Source: Glutamicibacter soli
Lineage (GTDB): Bacteria > Actinomycetota > Actinomycetes > Actinomycetales > Micrococcaceae
NCBI RefSeq assembly: GCF_003309065.1
Contig: NZ_POAF01000002.1
Coordinates: 434,001 to 498,000 of the forward strand
Reading direction: 5' to 3'
DNA: 64,000 bases
Shown one piece after another: positions 1 through 11,379 of this stretch. The notes beneath the pieces are model-generated. The model ran no database searches, was not told the DNA's origin, and saw only the letters and a program-made list of their open reading frames with translations. The position numbers were made by a program, and so were the translations under genes. Position 1 is the stretch's first letter, and each line of letters begins with the position of its first letter.

Positions 1-466
1 CGATGGTCTTGGCTGAGGCGATGTTCGAGCCATTGCAGGTGACCAGCACGCGTCGCAGGCCCAGCGCCCGGGCCTGCTCCAGCGCCCCGGCGAGCGCAAG
101 CTTGGCCAGCCCTTGGCCTCGGGCTGCTGGGCGGATCCCGTATCCGATATGCCCGCCGATTTCCTGAAGGAAGTCGTTCACCAGGGCGTGGCGCAGGCTC
201 ACCGCCCCGAGGTACTCTCCCCCGCGCTCAAGCCACAGCGTGCTTTGCGCGGCGAAGCCAACCGGTGGCACCGCGCCCGGCTCGCCCATCTCATTGAGCA
301 GCTGCACCCACTGGGCGAACCCCTGCGGCGTGCGCAGGTCCCAGCCGAACTTCGACGCAAAGAAGACGCTGGCGCCGTCCTGGTCGGGGGTTCCCCATTC
401 ATCCCAGCTCGCTAGCCAGGAGTCATGCAGGGCGGCGGTCGGCGGGCAGAGCTCGATACTTGTCAT
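1..466 (-). CDS. GNAT family N-acetyltransferase (3' end cut by window edge)
   Basis: Reading from an ATG at 466 towards position 1 gives 155 codons without a stop, beginning MTSIELCPPTAALHDSW. About residues 108-125 carry the acetyl-CoA binding motif A of the GNAT fold (GYGIRPAARGQGLA, the R/Q-x-x-G-x-G/A signature), followed by a helix and LVTCNGSNIASAKTI, which matches the N-x-x-S block of the family. The C-terminal end lies outside the window. The substrate cannot be told. It is divergent from the tetR gene at 565, and the palindromic operator between them could control both. Codon use is typical of the window, with strong G/C third positions. Confidence 0.85.
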   Translation of the reverse strand, partial: MTSIELCPPTAALHDSWLASWDEWGTPDQDGASVFFASKFGWDLRTPQGFAQWVQLLNEMGEPGAVPPVGFAAQSTLWLERGGEYLGAVSLRHALVNDFLQEIGGHIGYGIRPAARGQGLAKLALAGALEQARALGLRRVLVTCNGSNIASAKTI

Positions 467-527
467 TCCCCGAGCCTATGTCGCAGATTAGGCAGCTGTC
501 GAAGCCGATGTGCATCCGGTCACCTTA

Positions 528-564
528 TTTGCACTATCAGCATTAAAGTGCAAAACTGCACTTT

Positions 565-581
<17 letters not shown>
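528..581. promoter_or_regulatory. Concentric double palindrome, probable TetR operator
   Basis: Two inverted repeats share one exact centre (554.5). The inner one is TAAAGTGCA-N4-TGCACTTTA at 544-565; the outer one is TTTGCACTAT at 528-537 with ATAGTGCAAA at 572-581. All four arms contain the core GTGCA. The inner right arm ends in the A of the tetR ATG. This is the usual kind of site for TetR autoregulation, here doubled. Binding by the adjacent regulator is inferred. Confidence 0.75.
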
Positions 582-2959
<2,378 letters not shown>

Positions 2960-2990
2960 CCCGGTGTCGGATCTGAACTGTTTCGGAAAA

Positions 2991-3024
2991 GAGCATGCCC
3001 TGCACTGTGGTGCGGGGCATGCTC
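2991..3024 (+). terminator. Intrinsic terminator after the DHA2 exporter
   Basis: A 10 bp perfect stem, GAGCATGCCC at 2991-3000 paired with 3015-3024, with a 14 base loop. No clear T run follows, but the stem lies between the exporter stop and the end of the convergent NUDIX gene and could serve both. Confidence 0.6.
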
Positions 3025-3062
3025 TGTGCCTTGTGGGGACCGAGGGCCAGCCGCGGCACCGG

Positions 3063-3530
3063 TCAGGCGGCGAAGTAGCCGCCCGGGCGGGGATTCAGCG
3101 CCCAGTCGATGGCCCGCTCGTGCAGCGGCGGAAGCTGCGGCCGCTCATCGAGCTGGAAGTAGCCGACCTCGAGGTTCTCGTCATCACCCCGGACCGCGTG
3201 GCCGGACCGGTGCGCCGCCTTGAACACCAGGTCCAGGTACTGCGCATGGTCGCCATTGGGGTACACGGTCGGCGCGGTGATGCCCACGCCGAGCAGGTCG
3301 GTGATTTCGCATTCCACCCCGGTTTCCTCCAGCACCTCCCGCGCTGCGGTGTGCGAGGCTTCTTCCCCGGGTTCGATGATTCCTGCCGGCAGGGTCCATT
3401 TGCCGTTGTCAGCACGGCGCACCAGCAGCACCCGGTCCTCGTCGAAAACCACGACCTTCACCCCGGACAGCCACAACATTTCGTGTCCGATATGGGTTCT
3501 CAGATTCGTGATGAATTCAGGGGTGGGCAT
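3063..3530 (-). CDS. NUDIX hydrolase
   Basis: A 155-residue protein from the ATG at 3530 (MPTPEFITNLR). The NUDIX box G-x5-E-x7-REVLEETGV is complete at about residues 50-72, so it should hydrolyse a nucleoside diphosphate linked to another group, with Mg2+ held by the RE-x-x-EE glutamates. The rest of the fold has the usual N-terminal strands (VKVVVFDEDRVLLVRR). A TTG nine codons upstream (3557) is possible but would overlap the preceding gene; the ATG lies 4 bases after that gene's stop and is preferred. The pair with the prepilin peptidase upstream is probably co-transcribed. The substrate is not predictable. Confidence 0.88.
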   Translation of the reverse strand: MPTPEFITNLRTHIGHEMLWLSGVKVVVFDEDRVLLVRRADNGKWTLPAGIIEPGEEASHTAAREVLEETGVECEITDLLGVGITAPTVYPNGDHAQYLDLVFKAAHRSGHAVRGDDENLEVGYFQLDERPQLPPLHERAIDWALNPRPGGYFAA

Positions 3531-3534
3531 GAAC

Positions 3535-4053
3535 CTATCGTGCCACACCCAGCGCAATGAGCGCGCCGAGGATCATGAACGGGCCGAAGGGCACCGCCGA
3601 CTTCAGGGTCAGCCGGCGCAGGATCGTCCCGCCCAGCACGAACAGCGCTGCCATGACGAAGGCCAGCAGCGTGGCGAGGAACAGCGAGGGCAGGGAGAAA
3701 TACGCCAGGTTCAACCCGAGCACGGAGGCGAGCTTCACGTCCCCCATGCCCATGGCCCCGGAGGAGACCAGCGACACCAGCAGGTACCCGCCGCACAGCA
3801 GCGCCATGCCGAACAGAGCCCGCAGCACCGGCCAGAAATCCATGCGGACCGCGCCCAGCAGCGCGAGGATGACCACTGAGGCCAGCAGCCACCTGGCGAC
3901 CAGCCGGTTGGGCAGCCGGTGCCCGGCGATATCCGCGGCGGACAGCGCGTACCCGAACCCTGCATAACAAAGCAGCAGCGCGGCGACCAGCAGCGCCGTC
4001 GCCCACGATTCCTGGGCGACCGCCAGGATCTGCACCGTGCTGTGCTCCATCAT
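3535..4053 (-). CDS. A24-family prepilin peptidase, catalytic domain only
   Basis: A membrane protein of about 172 residues with five or six hydrophobic segments. It has both aspartates of the A24 aspartic peptidases: the first in ADIAGHRLPNRL (D followed by the IPN-like LPN) at about residue 40, and the second in the GxGD motif of GAMGMGDVKLA at about residue 105. It lacks the cytoplasmic N-methyltransferase domain with its cysteine pairs, so it resembles TadV/CpaA-like enzymes, which process Flp or type IV-like prepilins. No pilin or secretion genes are in the window. Two ATGs lie in tandem at 4053 and 4050; GGAAG spacing favours the second. A GTG at 4110 is a further in-frame option. Confidence 0.82.
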   Translation of the reverse strand: MMEHSTVQILAVAQESWATALLVAALLLCYAGFGYALSAADIAGHRLPNRLVARWLLASVVILALLGAVRMDFWPVLRALFGMALLCGGYLLVSLVSSGAMGMGDVKLASVLGLNLAYFSLPSLFLATLLAFVMAALFVLGGTILRRLTLKSAVPFGPFMILGALIALGVAR

Positions 4054-4150
4054 GCTTCCAGCATAGGCGCGGGCGCCGGCGGTGTCGGCGGGCCCGGCGG
4101 GAATGTGCACAACCGGTGCTATTCGCGGCTTCGGCTCCTAGACTGGAGTC

Positions 4151-4966
4151 ATGACCCAGCCAGCAGCACCCCCGCTTTTCCCCGGACACCCGCTGCCCGA
4201 TTCGGCCGCCCGGCGGCATGTGCGCGCCCTCGCCCGCTCCGCTCCCTGGCTGAGCACCTCGGTGCGCATCTCCTTCCAGGTGCCGCAGGAGTTCCAAGAC
4301 CCGGCCCGGGGCTTGGAAGGCCGCCTGGAGCTGATCCTGCGGCAGCGCGAGGCCGCCGCGGCCTTCGACGAGGCCGGCCGGCCGGTCTACCAGCGCGAGC
4401 ATTTCACCGCCGACCGCGGACGCGATTACGTGGCCACCGCCTCCGCCTCATCGTGGAAGCTGCCTGCCAGCCTGACCTCCCCGGTCTTCACCAGCGACCG
4501 GCTGGTGCTGCGCCGCCCGGAGATCGCCGGGTTCGGCGACCTGCTGCCGCTGTCGTTCCTGTCCACGATGCTCGACCCGTTCGAGATTGCCGGCACGGAG
4601 CCGGCCTCGCTGGATCTGGCCTTCGACCATCCGACCTACATCCACGAGCTGGCCGAGACCGAGTTCGCCGGGCGCCCGGTGCTGGCGGCGGTGCTGTCCG
4701 CCGGGTACAGCTACCGGCCGTGCCTGGCTGACTTCGCGCTGGTGCCGCCGGAAACCAGGACGCTGGTCATGCTGGATGCGGACACCGGGATCTGCGTGCA
4801 CCGGCGCGTGCTGGATGCCGGCAGCCGGGTTCCGGAAATCAGCCTGCAGGTCCTGGCGCACGACGAGTACTACATCGACTCGCTGTTCACCGCCCCGGCT
4901 CCCACACTGACCGATGTCAGGGCACCGATCCCGTGGGAGCTGCGCAAGGACGCCGGCCGCGGCTAA
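4151..4966 (+). CDS. Conserved hypothetical protein
   Basis: A 271-residue soluble protein with no signal peptide or membrane segment. Codon use is typical of a real gene (strong G/C third positions), and the antisense frames show no known domains. Features seen are a proline-rich first 20 residues, a charged region at 55-85, and a C-terminal half with strand-like patterns ([43 protein letters not shown]). I do not recognise the family. It is divergent from the prepilin peptidase and its stop overlaps the stop of the convergent PhoH gene by 4 bases (TAA over TAG), so no terminator fits between them. Confidence 0.75.
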   Translation: MTQPAAPPLFPGHPLPDSAARRHVRALARSAPWLSTSVRISFQVPQEFQDPARGLEGRLELILRQREAAAAFDEAGRPVYQREHFTADRGRDYVATASASSWKLPASLTSPVFTSDRLVLRRPEIAGFGDLLPLSFLSTMLDPFEIAGTEPASLDLAFDHPTYIHELAETEFAGRPVLAAVLSAGYSYRPCLADFALVPPETRTLVMLDADTGICVHRRVLDAGSRVPEISLQVLAHDEYYIDSLFTAPAPTLTDVRAPIPWELRKDAGRG

Positions 4967-6279
4967 CCCAGGTAGGGGCCGTCCAGCATCTCGGTGACCA
5001 GCGCGGCGATGGCCGAACGCTCGGAGCGGGTCAGCGTGACGTGCCCGAACAGCGCGTGCCCCTTGAGCTGCTCCACCACCGCGGCCACGCCGTCGTGGCG
5101 TCCCACATGCAGGTTGTCGCGCTGGGCCACGTCATGGGTCAGCACCACCTTTGAATTCTGCCCGATGCGCGAAAGCACCGTGAGCAGCACATTGCGTTCC
5201 AGGGACTGCGCCTCGTCCACGATCACGAAGGCGTCATGCAGCGACCGGCCGCGGATGTGGGTCAACGGCAGCACCTCCAGCATGCCGCGGTCCACCACCT
5301 CGTCGATCACGTTCTTGGACACGATGGAGCCGAGGGTGTCGAAGACCGCCTGGGCCCAGGGGCCCATCTTCTCCCCTTCGGAGCCCGGCAGGTAGCCCAG
5401 TTCCTGCCCGCCGACCGCATACAGCGGACGGAATACGGTGATCTTCCGGTGCTCCCGGCGCTCCATGACAGCTTCCATGCCGGCGCACAGCGCCAGGGCG
5501 GACTTGCCGGTGCCTGCATTGCCGCCCAGCGAGACGATGCCCACCCCGGGGTCCATCAGCAGGTCAAGAGCGATGCGCTGCTCGGCGCTGCGCCCGTGCA
5601 GCCCGAAGGCCTGCTGGTCGCCGCGCACCAGCTTCAAGGTCGTGGCATCCGTCTTGCGCCCCAGCGCGCTGCCGCGTGGCGAAGTGATCACGAAACCCGT
5701 GTTGACCGGGGCGTCGGCGATCTCCGGCAGGTTGGCCAGCTGTTCGCGTTCGTAGAGGGAAGCCATCGCGTCCTCGCCCAGTTCCAGCTGCTGGATTCCG
5801 CTCCAACCGGTGGAGGTGATCAGTTCGCTGCGGTAGACCTCCGCATGGATGCCGATGGCCGAGGCCTTGATGCGCATCGGCAGGTCCTTGGTCACCAGGG
5901 CGACGTCCTGACCCTGGTCCAGCAGGTGCTTGGCCACGGCGAGGATCCGGGTGTCGTTCTCTCCGGTCCGCATTCCCACCGGCAGCACCTCGGCGGCGAT
6001 GTGGTTCAGCTCGATACGCAGCGTTCCACCGAGCTCGGAGACCGGCACCGCGCGGGATAGCCCGCCGTGGCTTGCAATCAGGTCGTCCAGCAGCCGTAGG
6101 GCCTGGCGGGCGAAGTACCCGAGTTCCGGGTCCTTGCGCTTGTTCTCCAGCTCGGTGATGACGGTCAGCGGGATCACCACGTGGTGCTCCTCGAAGCGGT
6201 ACATCGCCCGCGGGTCGGAGAGCAGCACCGACGTATCGATCACGTAGGTCCGGACAGCCTCGTCAGCATTTCGGGTCAT
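4963..6279 (-). CDS. PIN domain - PhoH ATPase fusion (PhoH2-type RNA helicase/RNase)
   Basis: A 438-residue two-domain protein. Residues 10-140 form a PIN ribonuclease domain ([13 protein letters not shown] with the first acidic residue; [23 protein letters not shown]). Residues 215-435 form a PhoH P-loop domain with Walker [13 protein letters not shown] and Walker [12 protein letters not shown]. Known PhoH2 proteins are sequence-specific RNA helicase/ribonucleases found in many actinobacteria; the function here follows from that family. The ATG at 6279 is chosen because AGGTG lies 7 bases upstream; 15 more codons are open further 5'. A small ORF (6401-6276) overlaps this start as ATGA. Confidence 0.9.
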   Translation of the reverse strand: MTRNADEAVRTYVIDTSVLLSDPRAMYRFEEHHVVIPLTVITELENKRKDPELGYFARQALRLLDDLIASHGGLSRAVPVSELGGTLRIELNHIAAEVLPVGMRTGENDTRILAVAKHLLDQGQDVALVTKDLPMRIKASAIGIHAEVYRSELITSTGWSGIQQLELGEDAMASLYEREQLANLPEIADAPVNTGFVITSPRGSALGRKTDATTLKLVRGDQQAFGLHGRSAEQRIALDLLMDPGVGIVSLGGNAGTGKSALALCAGMEAVMERREHRKITVFRPLYAVGGQELGYLPGSEGEKMGPWAQAVFDTLGSIVSKNVIDEVVDRGMLEVLPLTHIRGRSLHDAFVIVDEAQSLERNVLLTVLSRIGQNSKVVLTHDVAQRDNLHVGRHDGVAAVVEQLKGHALFGHVTLTRSERSAIAALVTEMLDGPYLG

Positions 6280-6541
6280 GGCAGCGCACCTATTCTCGGT
6301 TCCGGCGTGGGGAGCATTCCCCACGCATGTGTGGGGACTCCCGGCACCGGATGTCCAAGGGCGAATCCGGCGGTGAAACCGGTGAACGCTGCTGTGGTCA
6401 TCTAGTGGGAAACCCTTCGCTCAGCGGAGGCTGCTTGCCCCCGCCTTAGTGCCCACGATAGCCCCAAACCCAGGGCAGCGAACGTCGTGTCGGGTTACGA
6501 GTAGGCAACGTTTTTCCCAATATTTGCCGCACCGCGGATTC

Positions 6542-7303
6542 CTAGGTGCCGAAGCGGCGCTGGCGGTCGGCGAAATCGCGCAGGGCGCGCAGGAAATCTA
6601 CCCGGCGGAAGTCCGGCCACAACGCTTCGCAGAAGTAGAACTCGGAGTAGGCGCTCTGCCAGGTCAAAAAGCCGCTCAGGCGCTGCTCCCCGCTGGTGCG
6701 GATCACCAGGTCCGGGTCGGGCTGTCCCTTGGTGTACAGGTAGGACTCGATGTCATCGGTGCACAGCTGGTCGGTGACCTGTTCGAGGGTGCGCCCGTCC
6801 TTGGCTGCATCGCGCAGCAGCGACTTGATGGCATCCAGGATTTCCCGGCGTCCGCCGTAGCCGATGGCCACGTTCACGTGCACGCCGCCGCGGTTCGCCG
6901 TCGCGGATTCCAGCGCGGCCAGCTTCTGCGCCAGCTCCGCCGGCAACAGGTCGCGGGCCCCGACCTGCTGGACCTTGACCCGGTTGGTCTCTCCCAGCCG
7001 GTCCAGCGTGGATCCGATGACTTCAAGCAGGTCGCGCAGCTCCCCCGGCTCGCGGTTCAGGTTGTCCGTGGAGAGCATGTACAGGGTGACGACCTTGATG
7101 TTCAGGTCTTCGCACCAGTCCAGGAATTCCAGGATCTTGTCCGCGCCGGCCTGGTGGCCGGCGACCGTCGGGGTTCCAGCGAGCTTGGCCCAACGGCGGT
7201 TGCCGTCCACCATCACGCCGATGTGGTGCGGCAGCTTGTCGGCAGGAAGCGACTTTGCCAGGCGCCGTTCATAGAAACGGTACGCGAGGTTGGGAAGCTG
7301 CAC
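6542..7303 (-). CDS. uppS: Isoprenyl transferase (cis-prenyl diphosphate synthase)
   Basis: A 253-residue UppS-family enzyme that condenses isopentenyl diphosphate onto an allylic diphosphate to make the polyprenyl carrier lipid for peptidoglycan. The first conserved block is HHIGVMVDGNRRWAK, with the catalytic Asp and the Asn-Arg-Arg-Trp signature; later blocks GHQAGADKI, YMLSTDNLNR and the C-terminal DLVIRTSGEQRLSGFL with the SEFYF motif are all present. The GTG at 7303 (VQLPNLAYRFYERRL) is preferred: AAGGAAAGG precedes it at normal spacing and this matches the family N-terminus. A TTG at 7330 is also in frame. Chain length cannot be read from sequence. Confidence 0.93.
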   Translation of the reverse strand: MQLPNLAYRFYERRLAKSLPADKLPHHIGVMVDGNRRWAKLAGTPTVAGHQAGADKILEFLDWCEDLNIKVVTLYMLSTDNLNREPGELRDLLEVIGSTLDRLGETNRVKVQQVGARDLLPAELAQKLAALESATANRGGVHVNVAIGYGGRREILDAIKSLLRDAAKDGRTLEQVTDQLCTDDIESYLYTKGQPDPDLVIRTSGEQRLSGFLTWQSAYSEFYFCEALWPDFRRVDFLRALRDFADRQRRFGT

Positions 7304-7400
7304 CGCGCCCTGCCTTTCCTTGGAAATCAAAAACCCTAGATTCTAAATCTACCGTGTCCGCCCGCCCGTTCCCTTCATCTTGCGTGGCGGAAGCGGTGAT

Positions 7401-9506
7401 TCAGCGGTGGTGCAGGGTTTGCACAAAGCGCTCCAGCGAATCCACCGGGGCCTGGCACAGCTCCTTGCGGCATCCCTGGATGCGCAGCGTCCCCGCTGGG
7501 CCCGCTGCGTCTTTCTCCTCGCGTAGTTCCAGTCGCATCGACCGGCCCAGCCGGCGCAGCCGCGCCAGCTGATCCGGCTGCGCGCCGCCCACGGTCACGT
7601 ACTGCACGGGAGCGTTGAGCACGGCCTGGACTTCCAGCGCGGTGGCGACCTGGGTCGGGACTTCGGTGGCCAGCGCCAGCGCATGCACGGTCAGCTCCCC
7701 CGCCCGCTCCAGGCCGGCGGCTTGGGCGTCGGTCCAGGCGCCGTCCGCCATGGCCGTGACCGCCCGGCGCGCCAGCGCCATGGCGTACAACGCACCGGCG
7801 GCCGGGATGGCGTCATCCAGCACTGTCGCCGCGCCGGCCGCTCGCTGGGCGCTCAGCCGCGCATCCAGCTGCACCGCATCGCGCGGCACCCCGGTCCCAG
7901 GATCGACGAAGTCGCCAGCGCGTCCCAGCAGCGCATCGGCGCGCGCTGCCCAGGGCCCGTTGCCTCGCGCGGAGTCAAGGGCCAGCAGTCCCAGGGCCAG
8001 CGCCGCGTAGTCCTGCAAGGTTCCCTCGTTGGAGTGCTCGGCCTTCCCGTCGAAGCTGACCCTGGCCAAGCGGCGGGTTTCGGGGTCCCAATGCGCCTGC
8101 CACACCGCGGTGGCGGCCTCCTCGGCCATCTCCAGCAATTCGGGTGCGTCCAGCAGGGTGCCGGCCTCGCATAGGGCCTCGATAGCCAGTCCGTTCCATC
8201 CGGCGATGACCTTGGCGTCCCGCCCGGGCCGCTGGCGTGTGGCCCGCACCAGGCCGAGCTCCTGTTTCAGCTGGTTCCACAGCGGCTCTTCCCCGGCATG
8301 GGGGAATCGGGCCAGCGACAGGCAGTAGCGCCCGGGATCCTCGGCGACCTCGGCGAGCCGGACCAGGTTCGGCGGCAGGGCGTCGAGCCCGTCGAGGGCC
8401 GCGTTCAGTTCGGCCCGGGAGAACGTGTAGTAGGCGCCTTCGATGTTCTTCCCCTCGCGCGGCGAATCGGCGTCCAGCGAGCTGGCCAGGGCCTGCGGCC
8501 CGCCGCCGTCCGCGCCGACACGCATCTCGCGGCGCAGGAATCCGGCGGTGTCCAAGGCGGCGGCCCGGGCGGCTGCGGCAAGGGCTTCGGCGCGCTGCTG
8601 CTGGGCGCCGGCGGCGCCGCGCGCGTATTCCCCGGCGAGCACGGCGCTGCGGGCGCACAACGAGAGCAGCCCGGCATTATCGTAGAGCATTTTCTCGAAG
8701 TGCGGTACCGACCAGTGCTCGTCCACGCAGTAGCGGGCGAAGCCGCCGCCCAGATGGTCCTGCAGGCCGCCGCGCAGGATCGCCTCCAGCGTGGTGGCTG
8801 CGGCGTTGAAGGCCTCGTCGCCGCGGCTGCCTCCGGCCAGCGCCGAGCGCCACAGGGTTTTCAGCGCCCAGGTGGGCGGGAATTTCGGTGCGGGCGTGGT
8901 GCCGCCCTCAGGTCGGGTGGCGGAGATCCAGTGCGTCACTGCAGCTTCCTGGGACTGCTGCGCGGGCAGCGCCGAATGCAGGGACAACAAGGCGCCCTGC
9001 CTGGCGCCGAGCTCCGCCAGGTGGCCGGCGAGCATGTCTGCCTGTTCGGCCAGCCCGTCGCGCTTGGTTTCCCAGGCTTCATTCACGGCGTTGAGCACCT
9101 GGGTGAAGGAGGGGGTCTTGCCCCGGGGCACGGCCGGATAGTAGGTTCCGGCGTGGAAGGCCCTGCCGTCGGGCAGGGCGAAGATGGTCATGGGCCAGCC
9201 CCCGGCGCCGGTGAGCGCCTGGGTGGCCATCATGTAGGTGTCGTCCACCAGCGGGTGTTCCTCGCGGTCCACCTTGATGGCGACAAAATGCTCGTTGAGC
9301 AGCTGCGCGATGGCGGGGTCGTCAAAGGACTCATGGCTCATCACGTGGCACCAGTGGCAGGCCGAATACCCGATGGAGAGCATCACCGGGACATCGCGCA
9401 GGCGCGCCTGTTCGAAGGCCTGGTCCCCATAGGGGAACCAGTCCACTAGCTGGTGCGCATGTTGCCTGAGGTATTGGCTCGAAGAGCCTGAAAGTCGCTG
9501 AGCCAC
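7401..9506 (-). CDS. Thioredoxin-domain protein of the YyaL / DUF255 family
   Basis: A 701-residue protein starting at GTG 9506. Residues 1-165 are the DUF255 thioredoxin-like domain with QYLRQHAHQLVDWFPYG and the redox-type motif SACHWCHVMSHESF; the rest is a long (alpha/alpha)-barrel-like region resembling glycosidase folds. The family (YyaL, human SPATA20) is widespread and full length is about 650-750 residues, so this one is complete. Biochemical function is not established. The stop lies about 100 bases before the uppS start, so they may be co-transcribed. Confidence 0.9.
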   Translation of the reverse strand: MAQRLSGSSSQYLRQHAHQLVDWFPYGDQAFEQARLRDVPVMLSIGYSACHWCHVMSHESFDDPAIAQLLNEHFVAIKVDREEHPLVDDTYMMATQALTGAGGWPMTIFALPDGRAFHAGTYYPAVPRGKTPSFTQVLNAVNEAWETKRDGLAEQADMLAGHLAELGARQGALLSLHSALPAQQSQEAAVTHWISATRPEGGTTPAPKFPPTWALKTLWRSALAGGSRGDEAFNAAATTLEAILRGGLQDHLGGGFARYCVDEHWSVPHFEKMLYDNAGLLSLCARSAVLAGEYARGAAGAQQQRAEALAAAARAAALDTAGFLRREMRVGADGGGPQALASSLDADSPREGKNIEGAYYTFSRAELNAALDGLDALPPNLVRLAEVAEDPGRYCLSLARFPHAGEEPLWNQLKQELGLVRATRQRPGRDAKVIAGWNGLAIEALCEAGTLLDAPELLEMAEEAATAVWQAHWDPETRRLARVSFDGKAEHSNEGTLQDYAALALGLLALDSARGNGPWAARADALLGRAGDFVDPGTGVPRDAVQLDARLSAQRAAGAATVLDDAIPAAGALYAMALARRAVTAMADGAWTDAQAAGLERAGELTVHALALATEVPTQVATALEVQAVLNAPVQYVTVGGAQPDQLARLRRLGRSMRLELREEKDAAGPAGTLRIQGCRKELCQAPVDSLERFVQTLHHR

Positions 9507-9525
9507 GACTTCAAGCTAGCACGGA

Positions 9526-9825
9526 CTACTTGTCTTCGCTGGTCTTCGGGTCGATCGGCTCGTCCGGCTCTTCGAGCGTGCGCTTTTCGCCTTCGTCCAT
9601 CATCTGCTGCTGGCGCTGCTCGGCCTCGGACTGGTAGCGCACACGGCGTACACGACGGACCATGTCACGCATCAGGAAGATGCCAGCGACAACCATCACG
9701 GCGGTGAAGACGAAGCCGAGGAAACCGGGACCGTAGTCGCTGGCCTTCTCGGTGCCGAAGGTATTGCGGGTCGATGCCAGGATCACGGACGCGTAAATCG
9801 CATTCACGGTGTACAGACAACTCAT
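9526..9825 (-). CDS. Small single-span membrane protein with charged C-terminus
   Basis: A 99-residue protein with one clear membrane segment at about residues 32-52 (GPGFLGFVFTAVMVVAGIFLM), followed by an Arg-rich juxtamembrane stretch (RDMVRRVRRVRYQ) and an acidic, Gln-rich tail. This suggests N-out/C-in topology with a cytoplasmic tail. It lies between the mca gene and the YyaL gene on the same strand with short gaps. No ribosome binding site is clear before the ATG at 9825; a GTG six codons in is an alternative. Family not recognised. Confidence 0.75.
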   Translation of the reverse strand: MSCLYTVNAIYASVILASTRNTFGTEKASDYGPGFLGFVFTAVMVVAGIFLMRDMVRRVRRVRYQSEAEQRQQQMMDEGEKRTLEEPDEPIDPKTSEDK

Positions 9826-9850
9826 TTCTACAGCTGGAAGGTATTGGGAA

Positions 9851-10768
9851 CTATCTTAGTCCGGCAAACAGGTCGGACTCCGGCAGTTCGGTGGCCACCT
9901 TGGAGGAAATCAAGGTGTAGTCCTCCCACGGCCAGCTTTCAGCATAGACGTGTTCCGGAACGGCGAAGAAGAATCCCTCGGGATCTATCTGGGTTCGGTG
10001 CGCCAGCAGGGCCTGATCGCGCTGGGAGAAGTAGTCGGCGCACAGGATCTGGGTGGTCGTGGTGTGTGGTGAAACCCACTTGAACATCTGGTTGTCCTCG
10101 TCGGCTTCCCACTGGGCCACGCGCTCGGTGTAGGGCGATTCGTAGCCCGACTCGAGCATCGCGTAGTGCAGGGTGCGGAAGCGCTCCGGGGAGAACGCGC
10201 GGTCGTAGTAGAGCTTGCCGACCTGCCACGGGTCGCCCAGCTCGGGGTACATTTCCGGGTTTCCGGCGTGCTCGAAGGCGAAGGTGGAAACCTTGTGGCA
10301 CTGGATGTGGTCCGGATGCGGGTAGCCGCCGTTTTCGTCATAGGTGACGATGACGTGCGGGCGGAATTCGCGGATCAGCTTGATGATGCCGGCCGAGGCG
10401 GTCTCCACCGGCTGCAGGGCGAAGGCGCCGAAGGGAAGCTCGGGCAGTGGGTCGCCCTCGGGGAGCCCGGAGTCGACGTAGCCCAGCCAGCGGTGCTTGA
10501 TGCCCAGGACCGCGGCGGCTTCAGCCATTTCGGTGCGGCGCACTCCGGCCAGGTCGCGGTGCGCGTGGGCCAGCTCGCCGGCCGCCGCGTTGAGGATGTC
10601 CCCGCGTTCGCCGCCGGTGCAGCTGACGACCATGACCTCGGCGCCGGCGTCGACGTAGGCCGCCATGGTCGCGGCGCCCTTGGATGACTCGTCGTCGGGA
10701 TGCGCATGGATCGCCATGAGGCGCAGGCCCTGGGAAGGGGCGATCTTTTTCATCACGTGGTTCTCCAC
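9851..10768 (-). CDS. mca: Mycothiol S-conjugate amidase
   Basis: A 305-residue LmbE/PIG-L family zinc hydrolase that cleaves mycothiol S-conjugates to a mercapturic acid and GlcN-Ins, the detoxification route of actinobacteria. The Zn motif AHPDDESSKG lies at about residues 21-30, the second histidine in PHPDHIQCHK near 155. The phrases GERGDILN and MAEAAAVLGIKHRWLGYVDSGLPEGDP are typical of Mca rather than MshB. AAGGAAG sits 7 bases before the GTG at 10768, which decides the start. It is divergent from the DUF4307 gene; the mca/DUF4307/greA grouping is also known from mycobacteria. Confidence 0.93.
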   Translation of the reverse strand: MENHVMKKIAPSQGLRLMAIHAHPDDESSKGAATMAAYVDAGAEVMVVSCTGGERGDILNAAAGELAHAHRDLAGVRRTEMAEAAAVLGIKHRWLGYVDSGLPEGDPLPELPFGAFALQPVETASAGIIKLIREFRPHVIVTYDENGGYPHPDHIQCHKVSTFAFEHAGNPEMYPELGDPWQVGKLYYDRAFSPERFRTLHYAMLESGYESPYTERVAQWEADEDNQMFKWVSPHTTTTQILCADYFSQRDQALLAHRTQIDPEGFFFAVPEHVYAESWPWEDYTLISSKVATELPESDLFAGLR

Positions 10769-10959
10769 TGGTCAACTTCCTTCAGCACTTTGTACACTCG
10801 CGCGGGGCTTTCGCGCCCGCCCTCTATCTCAACCACTGTCCGACCTCCCGTTATTCCCCGGAGCAAGTCAACGGTAGACTTAACATCCAGGACCCAATGA
10901 ACGGAAGGCCCGTGAATACCGGGCCACCGCCAAGGCAAGAGAGTGGTGCAAGGCGCGCA

Positions 10960-11379
10960 ATGTCTGATCCAAGCTTAACGGCTCGCTACAACAACCCCAA
11001 GAAACGCCACCTGTCGAAAAAGAACCGCAACATCCTGATCGGTTCGGCCCTGGTCATTGGAATCGCCGGCGCAGCCTATTTCGCTTCCTCGAACTATGAC
11101 GCGCTTTCCTACCAGGACGTCGGTTTCGACGTCGAGTCCCCCACCATGGCCCAGGCGACGATCGCGGTTGAATACAACGCCAAGGACCGGGTGCAGTGCG
11201 ATGTTCGCGCCATGAACAAAACCAAAGCCATCGTCGGATTCAAGACCATCGTATTGGATCCGGGCGAACAGACCGGCGTGGTGAAGCAAACGCTCACCGT
11301 GGATCTGCACACCGACAACCTGGCCGTCACCGCCGGGATCGAGGAATGCACTGTCGTCCCGCAGGACTTCAAAGGCTGA
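10960..11379 (+). CDS. DUF4307-type membrane protein
   Basis: A 139-residue protein starting at ATG 10960 (MSDPSLTARYNNPKKR). It has a basic N-terminus, one membrane segment at about residues 27-45 (ILIGSALVIGIAGAAYFAS), and an extracytoplasmic beta-rich domain (DVGFDVESPTMAQATIAVEY, VQCDVRAMNKTKAIVGFKTIVL) with two cysteines that could form a disulfide. This matches the DUF4307 family found next to mca and greA in actinobacteria. Function unknown. An in-frame ATG at 10897 exists but adds a low-complexity leader. Confidence 0.85.
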   Translation: MSDPSLTARYNNPKKRHLSKKNRNILIGSALVIGIAGAAYFASSNYDALSYQDVGFDVESPTMAQATIAVEYNAKDRVQCDVRAMNKTKAIVGFKTIVLDPGEQTGVVKQTLTVDLHTDNLAVTAGIEECTVVPQDFKG

